DNA of 34,660 nucleotides from Pseudoalteromonas luteoviolacea NCIMB 1942 (lineage in GTDB: Bacteria; Pseudomonadota; Gammaproteobacteria; Enterobacterales; Alteromonadaceae): positions 1 through 34,660 of the forward strand of contig NZ_AUXT01000068.1 of NCBI RefSeq assembly GCF_001625595.1, written 5' to 3'. Positions within the stretch are counted from its first letter, which is position 1, and each line of letters starts with the position of its first letter. The notes beneath the pieces are model-generated. The model ran no database searches. It was not told the origin of the DNA and worked only from the letters and a program-made list of their open reading frames with translations. Both the position numbers and the translations under genes were made by a program. Below are positions 1 to 8,515 of the stretch, piece after piece.

Positions 1-699
1 GACACGTTACTCTTAGCAGATGCTGGCTATTTTGATTTGGAATATTTTCAACAACTTGCTGAAACTGGTGGGTGTTTTATGTTCAGAGCAAGTAAACGCA
101 TCAATCCAACAGTGCCGTCAGCGTTTCTATCAGGCGTTGAAGTTGTAAGTGAGAGTATTAAGCTCCAGTCGTTATTAGAAAAATTCGGCTCTCAATCATT
201 GGAAATGGTAGTTAAATGGAATAAGAATGGCTCTGAATATAGACTAGCTTACGTCCCAGATAATAAAAGGCCAATCTTACTTCTCACAAAACTACCAGAA
301 ACCGGGTTCAACTTTGACCAGTTGCTAGATATTTACGCGATGCGATGGCAAATAGAGTTGTTTTTTAAAGAGTTAAAGTCGTGGAATAACCTTAAAGGAT
401 TTATGACGACAAACCCAGATATAGCAGAGCCTTTGGTGTGGTTAAGCTTATTGTTGGCATTCGTGAAACGTTTTGTATGCCATAGTGCCAGCCGACTATT
501 CCGATGTGCGATATCAACATTCAAGGCAAACAAAAGTGCTTTAAGGTGGTTGGGAGATGTACTGAATTGTTTTGATTTAAAGCATCCTCAGAAAAAGTTC
601 AAACAAGTATTGGCGACATCCTGCCAGCGTCAGGTAGTCGTCAAAGGTTGTAATATTAGTCGATTTTGTGTAGGGAGTGCGTCTGTTTGTGTGGCTTAA
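1..699 (+). CDS. IS4-family transposase, 3' part (5' end outside window)
   Basis: DDE transposase of an IS4-type insertion sequence. The reading frame is open from base 1, so the N-terminus lies outside the window. The first residues read LLADAGYF, matching the block around the second catalytic Asp of IS4 enzymes. Around bases 334-405 the protein shows YAMRWQIELFFKELKSW, the Y-(2)-R-(3)-E-(6)-K signature that carries the catalytic Glu. The first catalytic Asp is therefore not visible. The C-terminus after this motif looks intact and ends at a TAA. I could not identify the right terminal inverted repeat or a target-site duplication downstream, so the element's right boundary is unknown. The family call is secure. 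Whether the element is functional cannot be judged from this part. Confidence 0.88.
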   Translation, partial: DTLLLADAGYFDLEYFQQLAETGGCFMFRASKRINPTVPSAFLSGVEVVSESIKLQSLLEKFGSQSLEMVVKWNKNGSEYRLAYVPDNKRPILLLTKLPETGFNFDQLLDIYAMRWQIELFFKELKSWNNLKGFMTTNPDIAEPLVWLSLLLAFVKRFVCHSASRLFRCAISTFKANKSALRWLGDVLNCFDLKHPQKKFKQVLATSCQRQVVVKGCNISRFCVGSASVCVA

Positions 700-1412
700 G
701 AACTCAGCTATTACCACTTTATATTCACCACCATTTAAAATATCACCACAAAAAAACTTATAGAATAATGAACCACATAAATGACACAACCTCTCCACCA
801 ACTCTTTCAATTGTAGCAACAATCCCATCTACAACTGAGTAAAAAGTCTAATTTTTTACGATAGATCAGAGACAATCTTTTACGAAAAAATAATTAGTCA
901 CCTATATATTCACTCACAAAAGCACAACGTCTCCTTCCCAGACTCTAATAAGAGTAACTTAGTTAAGAAACCGCTAAACAGTGAACTTAAAAGCATCGTT
1001 CGCTCTAAAACGCACAAAAAGAAAGATAAAATTTACAATTGTTAATTTTAAGACCTACCGAAGAACAAAAGTAAAAACGATTATCGACTCAACACTAGCA
1101 CCGCAAAAATTGATAATACAAGGCTTTGCTGATAACTTACCCCTCGAAGGCAGAGTGGATTGAAACCAAAAGGATGTTAACAAACAAAGATAATTCACTT
1201 TATAGCAACAACCTTAAGGCGTGCCAAGTACAGAGCGACGCTTGGAATAATATTCATTTCGGTTAATAAATATTATTATGTTGAACGCAAGGCTGTTACC
1301 CCTATTTTTACTCCATCATAGAAACTTAAAATCGGCTTCTATACTGGAAAAGAAGAGATTTAAATTTTTATACTAAAGTAAGTGTTTAATTTAATTAATA
1401 AGGAGAAATTTA
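700..1412. other. Gene-poor stretch downstream of the transposase
   Basis: About 700 bp with no convincing gene. A 60-codon frame starting with GTG at 981 has no ribosome binding site and a Lys/Arg-rich, non-protein-like composition. The right end of the insertion sequence should lie in the first part, but no terminal repeat was recognisable. Two weak inverted repeats are present: CCAAG at 1224-1228 with CTTGG at 1241-1245, and AATAATAT at 1246-1253 with ATATTATT at 1270-1277. A TATACT hexamer at 1369-1374, with no good -35, is the likeliest -10 for the gene at 1413. Confidence 0.5.
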
Positions 1413-1925
1413 ATGAAAAAATTAATCGCACTGTCAATAGTTGCAGCTTCTCTTAGCGCCTTTACTGCCAATGCTGACTCTATTTCTACTGTGGAAGTAG
1501 AAGCAGCTCAAAAAGGATGGGGAGAAGGCATTGTAAAAATAGGAAAAGCAAAAGACCCAAGAGCAGCAGCAGTAAAACACTTAGAAGAGTTTTATGCTTT
1601 TGGCCAAGGTCAAGTTTTGTTTAAACCAACTTTAGCGTCGGTTGACCAGTTTCGCGGTACTAAGAAAGAAGCCTTATCTTATTTTGTAGGTCAAGACCTT
1701 GCTGAAGACAAAGGGTTTGCATTGGCACCATATACAAAAGTGCGCTGGGAAAACGAAGGGATCATTACCGATGACAATTCAGCGATATCTATGGGTAATT
1801 ACTATTTCACTAAAACGAATGGCGAAGAGATAAAAGTAGAATATTCATTTGGATATATTAAAGGGAAAGATGGAAAATTAAAAATCAATTTACACCATTC
1901 CTCTTTACCATTTAACCTTCAATAA
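1413..1925 (+). CDS. Exported NTF2-like (SnoaL/DUF4440-type) small protein
   Basis: A 170-residue protein with a clear Sec signal peptide (MKKLIALSIVAASLSAFTANA, about 21 residues, cleavage after ANA), so it is periplasmic or secreted. The mature part has an N-terminal helix region followed by alternating strands, including YYFT, KVEYSFGYIKGKDGKLKI and NLHHSSLPF. This is the pattern of NTF2-like domains, close to exported proteins sometimes mislabelled phosphoribosyl-AMP cyclohydrolase. No catalytic residues can be assigned, and function is unknown. The start is fixed by AAGGAG 7 bases upstream of the ATG. It is a single-gene unit followed by a hairpin. A second exported NTF2-like protein lies at 22861-23316. 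Confidence 0.75.
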   Translation: MKKLIALSIVAASLSAFTANADSISTVEVEAAQKGWGEGIVKIGKAKDPRAAAVKHLEEFYAFGQGQVLFKPTLASVDQFRGTKKEALSYFVGQDLAEDKGFALAPYTKVRWENEGIITDDNSAISMGNYYFTKTNGEEIKVEYSFGYIKGKDGKLKINLHHSSLPFNLQ

Positions 1926-1935
1926 GGTTAATAAC

Positions 1936-1958
1936 ATAGCGCAGTAAGGCTGCGCTAT
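1936..1958 (+). terminator. Hairpin downstream of the NTF2-like gene
   Basis: A perfect 9-bp stem, ATAGCGCAG (1936-1944) with CTGCGCTAT (1950-1958), and a 5-nt loop, starting 10 bases after the stop codon. The following bases are A-rich with few T residues, so it is a weak intrinsic terminator or a 3'-end stabilising hairpin. Confidence 0.55.
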
Positions 1959-2123
1959 AAAAATTATATAAAACAAAAAATGATCAATTTTAATATCACC
2001 TTAGTCATATCGGCATTTTCCATAAACCACTGTTAAAAAATTAGTTTCACTGAAAATTAGAAAATATATTTCTAGACTGTATATACCCCGCTGGCTTAGT
2101 GATAATGAAAAGAAGAGGAAGTT

Positions 2124-2660
2124 ATGTCGCAATGATCACAATTGGAACTTTTGGCGAAATACAACTTATAGATAAATAAAAAGATCTACGAAACTGCTAC
2201 CACATTGCCAGAGCAGGCGCTATCTTTGGAGCGTGGCGCATTCTTTGGTTCAATTATATCTACCCTAAACCATATTCTTGTTGGCGACACCATTTGGCTT
2301 AAACGATTTGCAAAGTACTCCATCCCATTGGCCTCACTTGAATATATGAAATGTATCGAGTACCCAAAAGCCCTTGAGCAAGTAATATATCCTCATTTTG
2401 ATGACTTAGTGCAAGCTCGCTACAAAATGGATAGTGTCATTCAATAATTTGCTTCAGAGCTTACTCATGAAATGCTTAACTCTACTTTAGCTTATGAAAG
2501 CACATCAGGAGAGCACTTTAGCAAAAGTTTTGGTTACTTGATCCAACACTTTTTCAATCACCAAACACACCATCGGGGCCACAGGTGTCTGCACTCCTCC
2601 ACCAAGCTGGTGTAAACATCGGTGACACCGATTTATTTTTTTTTGATCCCAGAGCAATAG
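2124..2660 (+). pseudogene. DinB-family protein, decayed
   Basis: Remnant of a DinB-like four-helix metal-binding protein, a superfamily of putative metal-dependent enzymes. Shine-Dalgarno GAGGAAG precedes ATG at 2124. In that frame the family's features are legible: LLAKYN, then INKKIYETA, LSLERGAFFGSI, TLNHILVGDTIWLKRF and FFNHQTHHRG. The HILVGD and HQTHHRG histidines are the usual metal ligands. The frame is broken by TGA at 2133, TAG at 2169 (where relatives have Trp, so probably TGG to TAG) and TAA at 2445. It shifts just after HHRG (near 2580), reading on as QVSALLHQAGVNIGDTDLF, and returns to the first frame in a T-run near 2640 to end LIPEQ and TAG at 2658. These lesions make a functional product very unlikely. 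Confidence 0.85.
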
Positions 2661-2775
2661 CCAATACAAGCTGTTTTGAATTTTGCTTTTCCTTTAAGTA
2701 AAAGGTGTCGATTGTTTATTTTACGGGCTAACTTTAATTAAAAATAGCGCAAAGATACTCAGGCTCTGGTGCGCA

Positions 2776-2784
2776 TGTTATAAT
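2776..2784 (+). promoter_or_regulatory. Extended -10 promoter of dbpA
   Basis: TGTTATAAT at 2776-2784 is a perfect extended -10 (TGn plus TATAAT). No good -35 is visible, as expected for extended -10 promoters. Transcription would start near 2791, leaving a very short leader of about 14 nt before the ATG at 2805. Confidence 0.6.
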
Positions 2785-2804
2785 TCGCCTTTATTCCACA
2801 AAAG

Positions 2805-4205
2805 ATGATATTTGTTTTGTCTCAGCCGCTATTTTCAACTTTACCACTTTCAAACGCCCTATTGGACAACCTTGACTCTCTTGGCTATACCGCCATGACC
2901 GAAATCCAAGCTCAGACACTGCCCAAAATTTTGGCTGGCGTTGACCTTATCGGGCAAGGGAAAACAGGTTCAGGTAAAACCGCTGCATTCTCTCTCGGCT
3001 TGTTGCATAACCTCAATGTTAAGCGCTTTCGAGTGCAAGCATTGGTTGTTTGCCCTACACGCGAGCTTGCAGATCAAGTTGCGGTAGAAATACGAAAACT
3101 CGCGCGTGCAATTCACAATATCAAAGTGTTAGCGCTATGTGGTGGCGCACCAATGGGGCCTCAAATTGGTTCATTGGAGCACGGTGCTCATATCATCGTC
3201 GGGACGCCTGGCCGAATCGAAGAACACTTACGAAAAGGTAGACTTTGTCTTGATGAAGTAAATACATTTGTCCTTGATGAAGCTGACCGGATGCTCGAAA
3301 TGGGCTTCGAGGATTCAATACAGTGTATCTTAGAGCACTGTCCTAGCAATCGCCAAAACTTACTTTTCAGCGCAACATACCCGCCTAAAATTGAACAACT
3401 GGCAAAGCATATTATGGACAATGCTGAAAAAGTTACGGTTACTGCCACACACGATCATGCTTCCATTGAGCAGTACTTTTATGAAGTAGAGAGTAATGAT
3501 GTGCGCTTGGATGCCGCACAAAAACTGCTCTTACAATTCCAGCCAAGCTCAGCCGTTATATTTTGTAATACGAAAGCAGAATGCCAAACAGTATGCGATA
3601 GCCTCAAACAACTTGGTTTCGACAGTGCCGCATTGCATGGTGACTTAGAACAAAAAGACAGAGACCGCACCTTGGTGCGTTTTGCAAACAAGAGTTTAAC
3701 CATCTTGGTTGCGACTGATGTTGCAGCACGAGGTATCGATGTTGACCATGTAGATATGGTGCTTAACTATCATATTGCTCATGACCCAGAAGTACATGTT
3801 CACCGTGTCGGTCGAACTGGCCGTGCTGGTAATAAAGGCGTAGCGTGTTCACTGATGAGCTATAAAGAGTCTCACAAGGTTAATGCTCTAGAGGACTATT
3901 TAGATAAGCGCATTGAGCCAAATGATTTACCCGCTGACGATGTCCTTAACAATCAAATTGCGCGCGCTCCGATGGTAACCCTACAAATTGATGGTGGGAA
4001 GAAGGCAAAACTAAGACCAGGTGATATTCTAGGTGCACTCACGGCTGACAAAACTATTTTAGGTACTCAGATCGGTAAGATCAAAGTAACAGCTATGACT
4101 TCTTACGTTGCAGTCGAAAGAAAAATAGCAAACAAAGCACTGAAAATGATTTCAGAAGGCAAAATGAAGGGCCGTAACTTTAGAGCCAGAAAAGCCACTC
4201 AATAA
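2805..4205 (+). CDS. dbpA: ATP-dependent RNA helicase DbpA
   Basis: A 466-residue DEAD-box helicase that unwinds short RNA duplexes during 50S ribosomal subunit assembly, targeted to hairpin 92 of 23S rRNA (established for E. coli DbpA). The Q motif is near residues 10-40, Walker A is GKTGSGKT (52-59), motif Ia is PTREL (84-88), DEAD is at 158-161 and SAT at 189-191. HGDLEQKDRDRTLVRF and ATDVAARGID follow, then HRVGRTGRAG. The C-terminal RNA-binding domain, including LQIDGGKKAKLRPGD and the final GKMKGRNFRAR, is diagnostic of DbpA rather than other DEAD-box proteins. Length matches the E. coli protein (457). No Shine-Dalgarno precedes ATG 2805 and the leader is short. TTG at 2817 is an alternative start that would still leave a complete protein. 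Confidence 0.95.
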   Translation: MIFVLSQPLFSTLPLSNALLDNLDSLGYTAMTEIQAQTLPKILAGVDLIGQGKTGSGKTAAFSLGLLHNLNVKRFRVQALVVCPTRELADQVAVEIRKLARAIHNIKVLALCGGAPMGPQIGSLEHGAHIIVGTPGRIEEHLRKGRLCLDEVNTFVLDEADRMLEMGFEDSIQCILEHCPSNRQNLLFSATYPPKIEQLAKHIMDNAEKVTVTATHDHASIEQYFYEVESNDVRLDAAQKLLLQFQPSSAVIFCNTKAECQTVCDSLKQLGFDSAALHGDLEQKDRDRTLVRFANKSLTILVATDVAARGIDVDHVDMVLNYHIAHDPEVHVHRVGRTGRAGNKGVACSLMSYKESHKVNALEDYLDKRIEPNDLPADDVLNNQIARAPMVTLQIDGGKKAKLRPGDILGALTADKTILGTQIGKIKVTAMTSYVAVERKIANKALKMISEGKMKGRNFRARKATQ

Positions 4206-4220
4206 TGGATTAAGCGACAC

Positions 4221-4256
4221 GCACAGTGATAGCGACCACAGTCACTGTGCTTTTTT
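4221..4256 (+). terminator. Rho-independent terminator of dbpA
   Basis: Stem GCACAGTGA (4221-4229) pairs with TCACTGTGC (4242-4250) across a 12-nt loop and is followed directly by six T residues (4251-4256). It starts 16 bases after the dbpA stop. Confidence 0.88.
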
Positions 4257-4351
4257 ATATTCTTATTTCCCCATTTTTCTTTACGACCCAAGCATCCGCT
4301 CATTACGAAAAAACTAAGAAATATACAATGAAAGGTTGATGATAAAGTTAA

Positions 4352-4366
4352 AGCTGGGGAACAGCT
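4352..4366 (-). terminator. Possible weak terminator of the response regulator
   Basis: On the minus strand AGCTG-TTCCC-CAGCT is followed by TTAACTTT, about 35 bases past the response regulator's stop. The 5-bp stem is short, so this is tentative. Confidence 0.3.
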
Positions 4367-4399
4367 CCATTTCAGAATTTCTGCATACAGCCCACAATT

Positions 4400-5296
4400 C
4401 TAGACGCCCACTATAAGCATTTTACCCTGTGCCATTCCCTCTCTCTCACAGCTTAAATCCATACGACTGTCCAATGGATATTTGTATAAAAGCTCAAGTT
4501 TTGGGTGAATGCTATAGACACACTTGCAGCTTCTCACATACAAACTCATCTTACTTTGATTGTCTAAAAACGCATACGCTGTTTTACTCAAAGCCTCTTC
4601 ACACGCAGACATAATCTCTTCATTGATTTGATTCATGTGAATTGCTTGCAATGCTTCTTCATTCGGTATTATTTTTACACTGCTTGCTAACACACACGCC
4701 GCATAAACATCCAATACCCCTATAACGCGTACTTTTTGACTACCTCTTTCTGCGTAAACCACCATAACACAAGGCAATTTGCTTTCATCTAGAACCTGAG
4801 AGCGAATGGGTTTTAAAGTTAAGCAGTCGCTGATGTTCTTTTGCATTAATCGTTCGAGTGCATCAGTTTTTGGTAAAGCTAGACCATCTTTTAGCGGTAC
4901 TTCTTGCTCGGTAATAAACTCTTGAGCTTCTAGTTCCAAAATTAATGGTTTAATCGCATGCAGTAATTCGTCATCTGTAAATGGCTTCGACAAGAAAAAC
5001 GCACAACCAAATGACTTTGCATACGCAATTTGCTCTTCATCATCAATAGTCGAGATCATGCCCACAGGAATTTCTGGGTGTTCATCAACCACCGCTTGTA
5101 AAAGCTCAATACCTGTTTTCTCTGGCATTTGCCAATCTGTCAGCACTATATTTGGCTGCCAATCTTTCACCAAGGCCAGTGCATCATCAACACGGCTAGC
5201 ACATGACACGAATAATTTTCTATATTCAAACTGTTGAAGTGCACGCCGGATGATTTCGCAGGTCGCATGGCTGTCGTCAACTATCAGAACCTTCAC
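4400..5296 (-). CDS. Response regulator with C-terminal CheC/CheX-like domain
   Basis: A 298-residue cytoplasmic protein. Residues 1-120 form a receiver (REC) domain: acidic pair D7/D8, phospho-acceptor D54 in VLTDWQMP, conserved T83 region and K104 in FFLSKPF. There is no DNA-binding domain. The remaining 170 residues contain RVIGVLDVYAACVLASSVKIIP and a following helix with NEEIMSACEEAL. This resembles the CheC/CheX/FliY phosphatase-like fold, but the CheC catalytic E-x(n)-N pattern is only loosely matched, so the C-terminal assignment is an inference. It is transcribed divergently from the membrane coiled-coil gene at 5376/5397, with about 100 bp between. No histidine kinase is adjacent, so phosphorylation would come from elsewhere. 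It may output by protein-protein interaction or dephosphorylation. Confidence 0.8.
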   Translation of the reverse strand: MKVLIVDDSHATCEIIRRALQQFEYRKLFVSCASRVDDALALVKDWQPNIVLTDWQMPEKTGIELLQAVVDEHPEIPVGMISTIDDEEQIAYAKSFGCAFFLSKPFTDDELLHAIKPLILELEAQEFITEQEVPLKDGLALPKTDALERLMQKNISDCLTLKPIRSQVLDESKLPCVMVVYAERGSQKVRVIGVLDVYAACVLASSVKIIPNEEALQAIHMNQINEEIMSACEEALSKTAYAFLDNQSKMSLYVRSCKCVYSIHPKLELLYKYPLDSRMDLSCEREGMAQGKMLIVGV

Positions 5297-5396
5297 ATCT
5301 ACCTCAAAATTAAATTTTCATATTCAGTATAGGCAGATTTTTGTACTAAAACTAAACTTATCTTATTGATAATAAATGAAGCGAAGAAACTCAAAC

Positions 5397-6197
5397 ATGC
5401 TTCCAATTGAAGTTTACCAATATATTGCCCTGAATTTCGGCCTGCTCATTCTCGCGGCTTGGTTTTATATCTTATTATTGATTTTGCGAGAGTTTCGTAA
5501 ATTTGCAGGTATATTCATGGCCGGACAAGGTACAAACGCTGGCTCAGAAGAGGTGATGGCACTGTGTAAAGATTCCGTCGATAGAGCGACCCAGTTTAAT
5601 ATTCAACATGAGCAAACTATCTCAGAGCTATTGCATGTTCAGGCCAACTTGGAGAATCAGCTTGCCCAAATTCGGGCTTCAACCGCAGATCACATCACTA
5701 AAGAAGAGCAAACCTCAATCAATGAGCTAAATAAAAAGTTATCGCGCTCCCACAAGTTAATTAGGCGTTTAAAAGGTGATTTGGACATCAGCGGAAAAAA
5801 ACTAAAATACGCGAAATCAAAGCTAGAAGACCAATTTCAATCGGTTGGAAACTTGCAGGAAAAAAATACCAGTCTACAAAAAGAAATTGAGCAGCTAAAA
5901 GTCGAAATTCAGACCGTACACCAAGCCCCCGCCCCTTCAAATGAGCAAGAAATTCAAGCCATTGTGCAACAGTACGAACGACAAATAGAAGAACAAAACC
6001 AGCTTATAGATCAGCTCTCTATGGATCTACCCCAACAGGAAGGCGGTAACACTGAAGCCCTTAAAGAGGAGCTTCACCACGCTAAGCAAAAAATCAAACA
6101 CCTTGCTAAAGAGAACAAATTTATAGAAAGTCGTTACTTAGAGGCTGTAAAACAGGGTGATGCAGATAAAAAAAGAACAAAAAGCAGTGACGCTTAA
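5397..6197 (+). CDS. Membrane-anchored coiled-coil protein
   Basis: About 266 residues from ATG 5397 (MLPIEVYQYI); an in-frame ATG at 5376 would add seven residues, and neither has a good Shine-Dalgarno site. One hydrophobic segment near residues 12-30 (FGLLILAAWFYILLLIL) anchors the protein. A short basic and glycine-rich linker follows, then almost 200 residues of charged, heptad-like sequence rich in Glu, Gln, Lys and Leu, predicted as long coiled coil. No enzymatic motif is visible. Similar proteins are sometimes labelled chromosome partitioning protein on coiled-coil similarity alone, which I do not accept here. It is divergent from the response regulator and may be its membrane partner, which is inference from position only. 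Confidence 0.7.
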   Translation: MLPIEVYQYIALNFGLLILAAWFYILLLILREFRKFAGIFMAGQGTNAGSEEVMALCKDSVDRATQFNIQHEQTISELLHVQANLENQLAQIRASTADHITKEEQTSINELNKKLSRSHKLIRRLKGDLDISGKKLKYAKSKLEDQFQSVGNLQEKNTSLQKEIEQLKVEIQTVHQAPAPSNEQEIQAIVQQYERQIEEQNQLIDQLSMDLPQQEGGNTEALKEELHHAKQKIKHLAKENKFIESRYLEAVKQGDADKKRTKSSDA

Positions 6198-6242
6198 CTC
6201 GCCGCTTATTCTCACAGCGATTTAAAAACTGATTTTGCCAAT

Positions 6243-6273
6243 GGCCTAACACCGTCACTGACAACCTTAGGCC
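6243..6273. terminator. Inverted repeat between convergent genes
   Basis: GGCCTAA (6243-6249) and TTAGGCC (6267-6273) can pair across a 17-nt loop, in the gap between the convergent coiled-coil and DUF2306 genes. There is no T-run on either side, so a terminator role is tentative. Confidence 0.3.
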
Positions 6274-6293
6274 TAACTCCATCCATGAATACA

Positions 6294-7184
6294 TCAGATA
6301 GAAATCTCACCACCAGACATCACCATGATTAAGAAAGGCGTAAACCCGAGCATTCCAACCAGCATAAGCACCGTCAAGATAAGCAAACTACACGCTGCAA
6401 TCGACTTTATAATCTGGCGGTGCGTATCTCCTGCAAGAAAGTAAAGCTCAGCCATCACTAGTGGAACAACGAAACAACCAAAGGTCCACATTGGAAAGAA
6501 CGGATCGCCAAATTTGGGGTCAAGGCCTAGTGAGGTACCTGTTACTAAATAACTAAATACACCTAATCTCAAAAACCATTGCGCATTCGAGACAAGAAAC
6601 AAACGGAGAGCCCATTTTCTGTGGTTTCGTATATCTTTTTTAATAGCCGTGCGGGCACAAAAAAATGTGAATGCTAGGATCAAAATACCATTAATGCTCG
6701 TTCCAATACCGTCTAAAGTAATTGGGTGCTGGTCTCTTATCCAAACCAAATAGAAACCAGATACAGAGAGTAAAAACACTGTTAAAAGATAAAGGTAACC
6801 ATTGATTTTATGGAACTTAGGGAAGTGACGCCGCATTTGTGGCAGTAACTGTAGTGCTCCACCAAATGCGACAAAACCTGCCCCTATCGCATGAGCAGCA
6901 AAGGCTAAATTACCTGTAAAATCTCCGACCTGATAGGGCGTTTTACCAAAAACTTCCCACCGATTCCAGACTTCCATATTGTCATTGATTACCGAAAACC
7001 CATAGAATGTTATTATGTAGTAAAAGAAAAACCATTGACCCGCTAATACTGCTACAAACCAAAATGATGCTGCGTACCGCAACCATTGATTTGCAAGTCG
7101 AGACGCTCCCCTAAGTTGGTTGCCAGTTTGATTTATCTCTTTTCTTGTCGTGGCTTCATACAAACCTGATACTGTTTTTTCCAT
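6294..7184 (-). CDS. DUF2306 family integral membrane protein
   Basis: About 296 residues with seven or so hydrophobic segments, so an inner-membrane protein. The region with HAIGAGFVAFGGALQLLPQMRRHFPKFHKINGYLYL followed by NHRKWALRLF is the hallmark of the DUF2306 family. Conserved histidines in these loops resemble haem- or quinone-handling membrane proteins, but the biochemical role is not established. The longest frame starts at 7235 (MGVTKLL), which has no ribosome binding site. ATG at 7184 (MEKTVSGLY) is preceded by AAGG at a reasonable distance and is preferred. The gene converges on the coiled-coil gene and appears to be monocistronic. Confidence 0.78.
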   Translation of the reverse strand: MEKTVSGLYEATTRKEINQTGNQLRGASRLANQWLRYAASFWFVAVLAGQWFFFYYIITFYGFSVINDNMEVWNRWEVFGKTPYQVGDFTGNLAFAAHAIGAGFVAFGGALQLLPQMRRHFPKFHKINGYLYLLTVFLLSVSGFYLVWIRDQHPITLDGIGTSINGILILAFTFFCARTAIKKDIRNHRKWALRLFLVSNAQWFLRLGVFSYLVTGTSLGLDPKFGDPFFPMWTFGCFVVPLVMAELYFLAGDTHRQIIKSIAACSLLILTVLMLVGMLGFTPFLIMVMSGGEISI

Positions 7185-7603
7185 TGTGCCCGCCTTAATA
7201 AATGAGGAAACTGGCAGCAATTTTGTCACGCCCATTAATTAACGTCGTTTCACTGGGCCTATTCATACCTTTTTATAAATTAAACTTGAAAAATAAAATA
7301 ATAAGCAATTAAATCAAATTGTTAAAATTTTAGTTTTTAGGTAAGTCGGGCTATTCAAACATTTTTCTTGGGTATGTTTAAGCTCGAAAACTCACTTTAT
7401 ATTGATAACAATCGCTTTGAAACAAGAAAAAGTGACAGTCGATAATTCAAAACTCAAAGAGCCCAATTGCAATGTAGCCACAGTTACCCTAGGGTGAATT
7501 TTTAAGGCTCAACAGAGTGAGGTATCTGGCGAACTAAAACTAAACTTAGATGATACTAACCGTAATGAAGCCACGGGGAGTTAAAATAATAGATTGGAGC
7601 GCA
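7185..7603. other. Non-coding gap with a decayed small reading frame
   Basis: About 420 bp between two minus-strand genes; its right part should hold the promoter of neither obvious gene on the plus strand. Plus-strand frame 7345-7584 reads protein-like, especially KQEKVTVDNSKLKEPNCN and, after a TGA at 7495, KAQQSEVSGELKLNLDDTN to TAA at 7582. It lacks a good start or ribosome binding site. It may be a remnant of a small gene. No terminator was seen for the LysR gene. Confidence 0.35.
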
Positions 7604-8497
7604 CTATGCTTTTGGCTCAATATCGTCTTGCCACGCGTTTGCTAAAAAGTCTATAAATGCCCTAACTGCTGGTAACTGATAACTGCGCGACAAATATACC
7701 GCCCACAATTGACTACTATTGACGTGGTAATTGCGGAGCACTGGAACTAATGTATTTTCATTGACGTATTTACGCGCGATATCATAAGGGAGTAAAGATA
7801 TACCGCTTCCATTGATTGTTGCAGCGACAATCGTCGTGACGTCGTTACAGACCAATGACCCTGACACGTTAACGTCGTGCACTTGGGCTCCTTTTACTAA
7901 TTGCCACGTATCATTGGCCAGATGCACCAAGCAATTATGTTTGAGCAAATCTAATGGCGTCACAGGCTCAGATTGCGAAGCTAAGTATTGAGGAGAAGCG
8001 CACAAACACGCACCTATTTTCATCAGCGGCCGAGCTATTAAGTTTTCATCAGGTGTGTTCGTATAACGCAGTGCTATATCGATTCGCTCTTCTACCAAGT
8101 TAGAAAAGCTATCACTGGCATGAATATCAATCGTTACACCTTTGTGTTGCGCGATAAATTCACTTACCGCCTCAATCAACATGGTCTGTGAAAAGCCTAT
8201 CGGACTTGTGATCCTGATGGTGCCACTTAGCTCTGTTTTATCCTGATAACTCTGAGCGATTAATGCACTGACCTCATCTAATATTCTTTCAAACCGTATC
8301 AGCGCTTTTTCACCTTGTTGAGTCAAGCTTACTTTTCGTGTCGTACGGTGCAACAATCGCTGTTGTAACCATTGCTCCAATTCTTGAACATGTCGCGACA
8401 CTTGTAGGCGACTCAAGCCGAGCTTATCTGCTGCTTTAGTAAAGCTGCACAGATGCGCTACTTCAACAAAGCTCTTAATTGCGGTGATCCGATCCAT
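7604..8497 (-). CDS. LysR-family transcriptional regulator
   Basis: A 297-residue DNA-binding regulator. Residues 1-60 are the winged helix-turn-helix: MDRITAIKSFVEVAHLCSF, then TKAADKLGLSRLQVSRHVQELE and LLHRTTRKVSLT. The C-terminal part (about 90-295) is the periplasmic-binding-like effector domain, with SGTIRITSPIGFSQ at its start. The pattern is that of the large CrgA/AaeR-type branch of LysR regulators. It is divergent from the NAD(P)-binding protein gene at 8610 with 112 bp between, the classic arrangement for a LysR protein controlling its neighbour and itself. The dyad at 8516-8530 is its likely binding site. The inducer is unknown. Confidence 0.93.
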   Translation of the reverse strand: MDRITAIKSFVEVAHLCSFTKAADKLGLSRLQVSRHVQELEQWLQQRLLHRTTRKVSLTQQGEKALIRFERILDEVSALIAQSYQDKTELSGTIRITSPIGFSQTMLIEAVSEFIAQHKGVTIDIHASDSFSNLVEERIDIALRYTNTPDENLIARPLMKIGACLCASPQYLASQSEPVTPLDLLKHNCLVHLANDTWQLVKGAQVHDVNVSGSLVCNDVTTIVAATINGSGISLLPYDIARKYVNENTLVPVLRNYHVNSSQLWAVYLSRSYQLPAVRAFIDFLANAWQDDIEPKA

Positions 8498-8515
8498 ATT
8501 ATTAGTTCAACTTAA

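Noticed and set aside
577..828. 83-codon minus-strand frame overlapping the transposase end
   Set aside because: Half of it is antisense to the transposase and no ribosome binding site is seen.
853..890. Short direct repeat TTTTACGA, possible insertion target duplication
   Set aside because: Only eight bases, AT-rich, and not placed at a definable element end.
981..1163. 60-codon frame starting with GTG
   Set aside because: No ribosome binding site, Lys/Arg/Ile-rich composition typical of AT-rich noise, and no recognisable family.
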